From positions 1 to 43,775 of the forward strand of contig CAJUDN010000017.1 in assembly GCA_910585355.1 (NCBI GenBank): DNA of 43,775 nucleotides, written 5' to 3'. The notes under the pieces were generated by a model. That model had not been told where the DNA came from and did not search any database. It saw nothing but the letters and a program-made list of their open reading frames with translations. The stretch comes from an uncultured Lachnospiraceae bacterium. GTDB taxonomy: Bacteria; Bacillota_A; Clostridia; Lachnospirales; Lachnospiraceae. How positions within the stretch are numbered: the stretch's first letter is position 1; each line of letters starts with the position of its first letter. Of this stretch, positions 41,152-43,775 are shown piece by piece. The position numbers and the translations under genes were made by a program.

Positions 41152-41568
41152 GTGGGGAAAATAAAAGAAGGCGTGGTGAAAGAAGGAATTGCCTATCTGG
41201 TTTTCGGCGTGCTGACGACGGTAATTGACTATGTGATTTCCAATGCGCTGTTTTATGCTGGGCATATGGGTTCCATTTCGTCTCAGACCATTGGCTGGGT
41301 GGCGGCTGTATTGTTTGCTTTTGTGACAAATAAGTGGTGGGTATTCGGGAGCCATACTCTGATTCCGGCCGAGGTGTGGAGAGAATTCGTATCTTTTGTG
41401 CTCTGCCGGGTGGTTACCTTTTTATTCAATCTGGCAGCAATTTTTGTAATGGTGGATTTACTGGAACTGGAGTTCTTTATCTGTAAGCTTCTGATTTCAG
41501 TGGTGGTGGTGGTTTTGAATTATGTGTTCAGCAAAATCCTCATATTTGCCCATAAGAAAGAAAAATAA
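41152..41568 (+). CDS. GtrA family membrane protein
   Basis: 138 residues with four hydrophobic helices, the size and pattern of GtrA-like proteins (KEGIAYLVFGVLTTVIDYVI at the start, FVTNKWWVF in the middle, KILIFAHKK at the end). GtrA proteins are thought to flip polyprenyl-phosphate-linked sugars. It starts with GTG at 41152, with AGGAGG eight bases upstream. The neighbouring YfhO protein 14 bases downstream is a candidate glycosyltransferase that could use the sugar, so the two may form a small external-glycosylation unit. Confidence 0.9.
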   Translation: MGKIKEGVVKEGIAYLVFGVLTTVIDYVISNALFYAGHMGSISSQTIGWVAAVLFAFVTNKWWVFGSHTLIPAEVWREFVSFVLCRVVTFLFNLAAIFVMVDLLELEFFICKLLISVVVVVLNYVFSKILIFAHKKEK

Positions 41569-41582
41569 AGGAGTATTCCCTG

Positions 41583-43775
41583 ATGGAACAGAATGAGCTA
41601 AAAAATATTTCTACAGAGGTGGAGGCGGCTCCCGGGGAAAAAAAGAAAAAATTCCATCGGTCCGGTTCGTCTTTGATCCGGCCGGGAGACGGGCTTTTGG
41701 CAGCATTTTTTGTGCCGATTGTCATAATGATTATTATTTTTATCCAGAGAGGAATTTTTCCGTTTGGAGAAGAGAGTTTCCTGCGGACGGACATGTACCA
41801 TCAGTACGCCCCCTTCTTTTCTGAATTCCAATATAAGCTGAGAAACGGCGGGAGCCTTTTATATAGCTGGGATGTGGGAATGGGGGTCAATTTTGCGGCT
41901 CTGTATGCCTATTATCTGGCCAGCCCTTTCAACTGGCTTTTGATTTTATGCCCGAAGGCCTATATTATCGAGTTCATGAGTTATATGATCATTCTGAAAA
42001 TCGGTCTGTCCGGCCTAAGCTTTGCCTGGTATTTAAAAAGGCGCTGCCGCAGCAATTCGGTCGGCGTTGGCTTTTTTGGGATATTCTATGCCCTTTCCGG
42101 TTACATGGCGGCGTATAGCTGGAATATTATGTGGCTGGACTGTATTATTCTGTTTCCATTAATTGTCATGGGGTTAGAGAGGCTGGTGAAAAAGGAAAGA
42201 GGGTTCCTTTACTGTATTACCCTGGGACTTTCCATTCTTTCCAACTACTATATTTCCATCATGACCTGTATTTTCATGGTTCTGTATTTTGGGGCTCTTC
42301 TGATTCTGGAAAAGCCGGGCCCTGTAAAAAAGTATGTGATGGCCTGTGTCCGGTTTGGAGTTTATTCGCTGCTTTCCGGCGCTCTGGCGGCCTTTGTGCT
42401 TTTGCCGGAAGTTTATGTATTGAAAACCACTGCTTCGGGAGATATTAACTTTCCGAAGACATTAAGCTCCTACTTTTCGATTTTTGATATGCTTGCCCGC
42501 CATATCGGCAATGTGGAGACGGAAATTGGCCTGGATCACTGGCCGAACATTTACTGTGGAGTGGCAGTGTTAATGCTCTTCCTTTTATATCTGGCATGCA
42601 AAAAAATTTCCCTGAGGGAAAAGGCCGTGTATTGCGGTATGCTTCTGATCTTTTTTGCAAGCTTTTCCGTCAACGCCTTAAACTTCATGTGGCACGGGTT
42701 CCACTACCCAAACAGTCTGCCGTGCAGACAGTCCTTTATTTATATCTTTTTGATGCTTTTCATGTGTTTCCGGGCTTTTATGTATCTGAAGGCCACACCA
42801 AGATGTCATGTGGCCGCGGCGTACTGGGGAAGCATCTGCTTTGTGATTTTGGCGGAAAAGCTTGTGGAACAGGAGCACTTCCATTTTTCTGTTTATTATG
42901 TGGCGATTCTGTTTTTGTCCATGTATGCAGGACTGATTTATCTATATAAAAGAAGGAGACGTGAGGCGGCGATTTTTCTGGCCTTGGCGGTAGTGTCCAT
43001 TGAGGCGGCTGTCAATGCCACAGTGACCAGCGTGACCACCACCAGCCGGGAGGCATACACAAGGGATAACAAGGATGTGATTTCTCTGGTGGAAGGGCTT
43101 CAGCCAGCCGGAGATTTTTATAGGATTGAGAAGAAGACAAGAAAAACGAAAAATGATGGGGCGTGGATGAACTTCCCGTCAGTGTCTCTGTTTTCATCAA
43201 CAGCCAATGCGGACTTGACAAAGTTCTTCAAACGTCTTGGGTGCGAGGCGTCCACCAATGCATACAGCATCACAGGCAGCACCCCCTTCGTTGACAGCCT
43301 GCTTTCTGTAAAATATGCTCTGTATTCTGAGGCTGTGTCCGGTACGGATCTTGTCCGTAATGTGGCGGAAAGCGGAGGAACCTATCTTTGTGAAAACCGT
43401 TACACGCTCCCTCTGGGCTTTGTAATGCCTCCGGATGTGGAGGACAACTGGCAGTATGCCATGGACAATCCGGCAGAGGTGCAGAACGACCTGTGCCTGA
43501 TTCTGGGAAGCGATGATGTACTGGTTGCCGTGGACAGTGAATCTTCTGGCTCCACATGCAGATTTACTGCAGATATGACCGGGGAATACTATGTGTTTGT
43601 CCAGAATAAGCGCGTTAAGGAAGTGAAGGCAGGGCTTCCCACGGGCCAGAAAACCTTTAACAATACAGACCGGGGATATCTTCTGGAGCTGGGAACCATA
43701 GGAGTCGGAAATGAAGTGGTTCTGACCACGGAGGAATCCGGGGAGGTTCTGAATGCTTTGGTGTATCGGTTCTCC
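41583..43775 (+). CDS. YfhO family membrane protein, truncated by the window end
   Basis: Open frame of 731 codons that continues past the window. It starts MEQNELKNIS with AAAGGAG upstream, 14 bases after gtrA. A charged N-terminal tail leads to about 12 hydrophobic segments. The first extracytoplasmic loop has FLRTDMYHQYAPFF, whose Asp is typical of YfhO/GT-C proteins, followed by YSWDVGMGVNF, a family hallmark. The later part (about 480-731) is a soluble domain. YfhO proteins are linked in Firmicutes to glycosylation of lipoteichoic acid and related polymers with lipid-linked sugars. Function here is inferred; the protein is incomplete. Confidence 0.9.
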   Translation, partial: MEQNELKNISTEVEAAPGEKKKKFHRSGSSLIRPGDGLLAAFFVPIVIMIIIFIQRGIFPFGEESFLRTDMYHQYAPFFSEFQYKLRNGGSLLYSWDVGMGVNFAALYAYYLASPFNWLLILCPKAYIIEFMSYMIILKIGLSGLSFAWYLKRRCRSNSVGVGFFGIFYALSGYMAAYSWNIMWLDCIILFPLIVMGLERLVKKERGFLYCITLGLSILSNYYISIMTCIFMVLYFGALLILEKPGPVKKYVMACVRFGVYSLLSGALAAFVLLPEVYVLKTTASGDINFPKTLSSYFSIFDMLARHIGNVETEIGLDHWPNIYCGVAVLMLFLLYLACKKISLREKAVYCGMLLIFFASFSVNALNFMWHGFHYPNSLPCRQSFIYIFLMLFMCFRAFMYLKATPRCHVAAAYWGSICFVILAEKLVEQEHFHFSVYYVAILFLSMYAGLIYLYKRRRREAAIFLALAVVSIEAAVNATVTSVTTTSREAYTRDNKDVISLVEGLQPAGDFYRIEKKTRKTKNDGAWMNFPSVSLFSSTANADLTKFFKRLGCEASTNAYSITGSTPFVDSLLSVKYALYSEAVSGTDLVRNVAESGGTYLCENRYTLPLGFVMPPDVEDNWQYAMDNPAEVQNDLCLILGSDDVLVAVDSESSGSTCRFTADMTGEYYVFVQNKRVKEVKAGLPTGQKTFNNTDRGYLLELGTIGVGNEVVLTTEESGEVLNALVYRFS

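Overview
The window looks like the chromosome of a Gram-positive, probably spore-forming anaerobe of the Lachnospiraceae (Clostridium cluster XIVa). This rests on gene content, not on a marker-gene search: a Csp-type subtilase, a two-subunit iron-sulfur L-serine dehydratase, long-form HPF next to secA-prfB, CW-binding-repeat and SH3b-NlpC/P60 envelope proteins, moderate GC, and AGGAGG-type ribosome binding sites with sigma-A promoters. I see no rRNA, tRNA, CRISPR array, prophage or intact insertion sequence.

Layout. (1) 51-2412: a cytoplasmic subtilisin-like protease (minus) and an LspA-family peptidase. (2) 2444-19309: a 17-kb surface-glycan locus, all on the plus strand, with many overlapping or nearly touching genes. 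It opens with UDP-galactopyranose mutase (glf), then a lic-like cassette: LicD transferase, HisC-fold PLP enzyme, LicC-like cytidylyltransferase and a flippase. Two GT2 enzymes follow. Next is a polyprenyl-phosphate-sugar module (GT2, DUF2304, DUF2142), rfbC, an ABC exporter (wzm; wzt with a C-terminal carbohydrate-binding domain), a SAM methyltransferase and a 1,036-residue protein that reads as kinase-like domain, coiled coil, GT2 and GT4. (3) 19467-25592: an SDR (YmfI/EF-P-modifying type), trxB, an SH3b-NlpC/P60 hydrolase, sdaAB-sdaAA, an XRE regulator and a small membrane-anchored protein. (4) 25715-30813: hpf (minus), a long non-coding interval with a MITE-like element and a cluster of DnaA boxes, then secA and prfB. 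(5) 30955-35708: a secreted CW-binding-repeat protein (minus), divergent from a moxR-DUF58-DUF4129 operon. (6) 35768-43775: a BCCT transporter, a secreted DUF5722 glycosidase-like protein, a YitT protein, a class I aminotransferase, GtrA, and a YfhO protein that runs off the window.

How the genes work together. The glycan locus seems to make a rhamnose- and galactofuranose-containing polymer exported by Wzm/Wzt. The methyltransferase gene followed by the kinase-like and coiled-coil region has the same domain order as WbdD, the chain terminator of E. coli O8/O9a. Here it is split across two overlapping genes and fused to two glycosyltransferases, next to a Wzt with the domain that reads such caps. 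The first half carries a lic-like decoration cassette with a PLP enzyme in place of choline uptake and kinase genes, which suggests a phospho-amino-alcohol substituent made inside the cell. These two readings are the most interesting inferences here, and both rest on domain recognition by eye.

Non-coding highlights: a 145-bp tandem repeat with hairpins (4395-4739), three stacked inverted repeats upstream of trxB (20452-20571), a MITE-like element (26371-26605), four perfect tandem DnaA boxes (26726-26840) and an 18-bp direct-repeat operator candidate at the moxR promoter (32528-32567).
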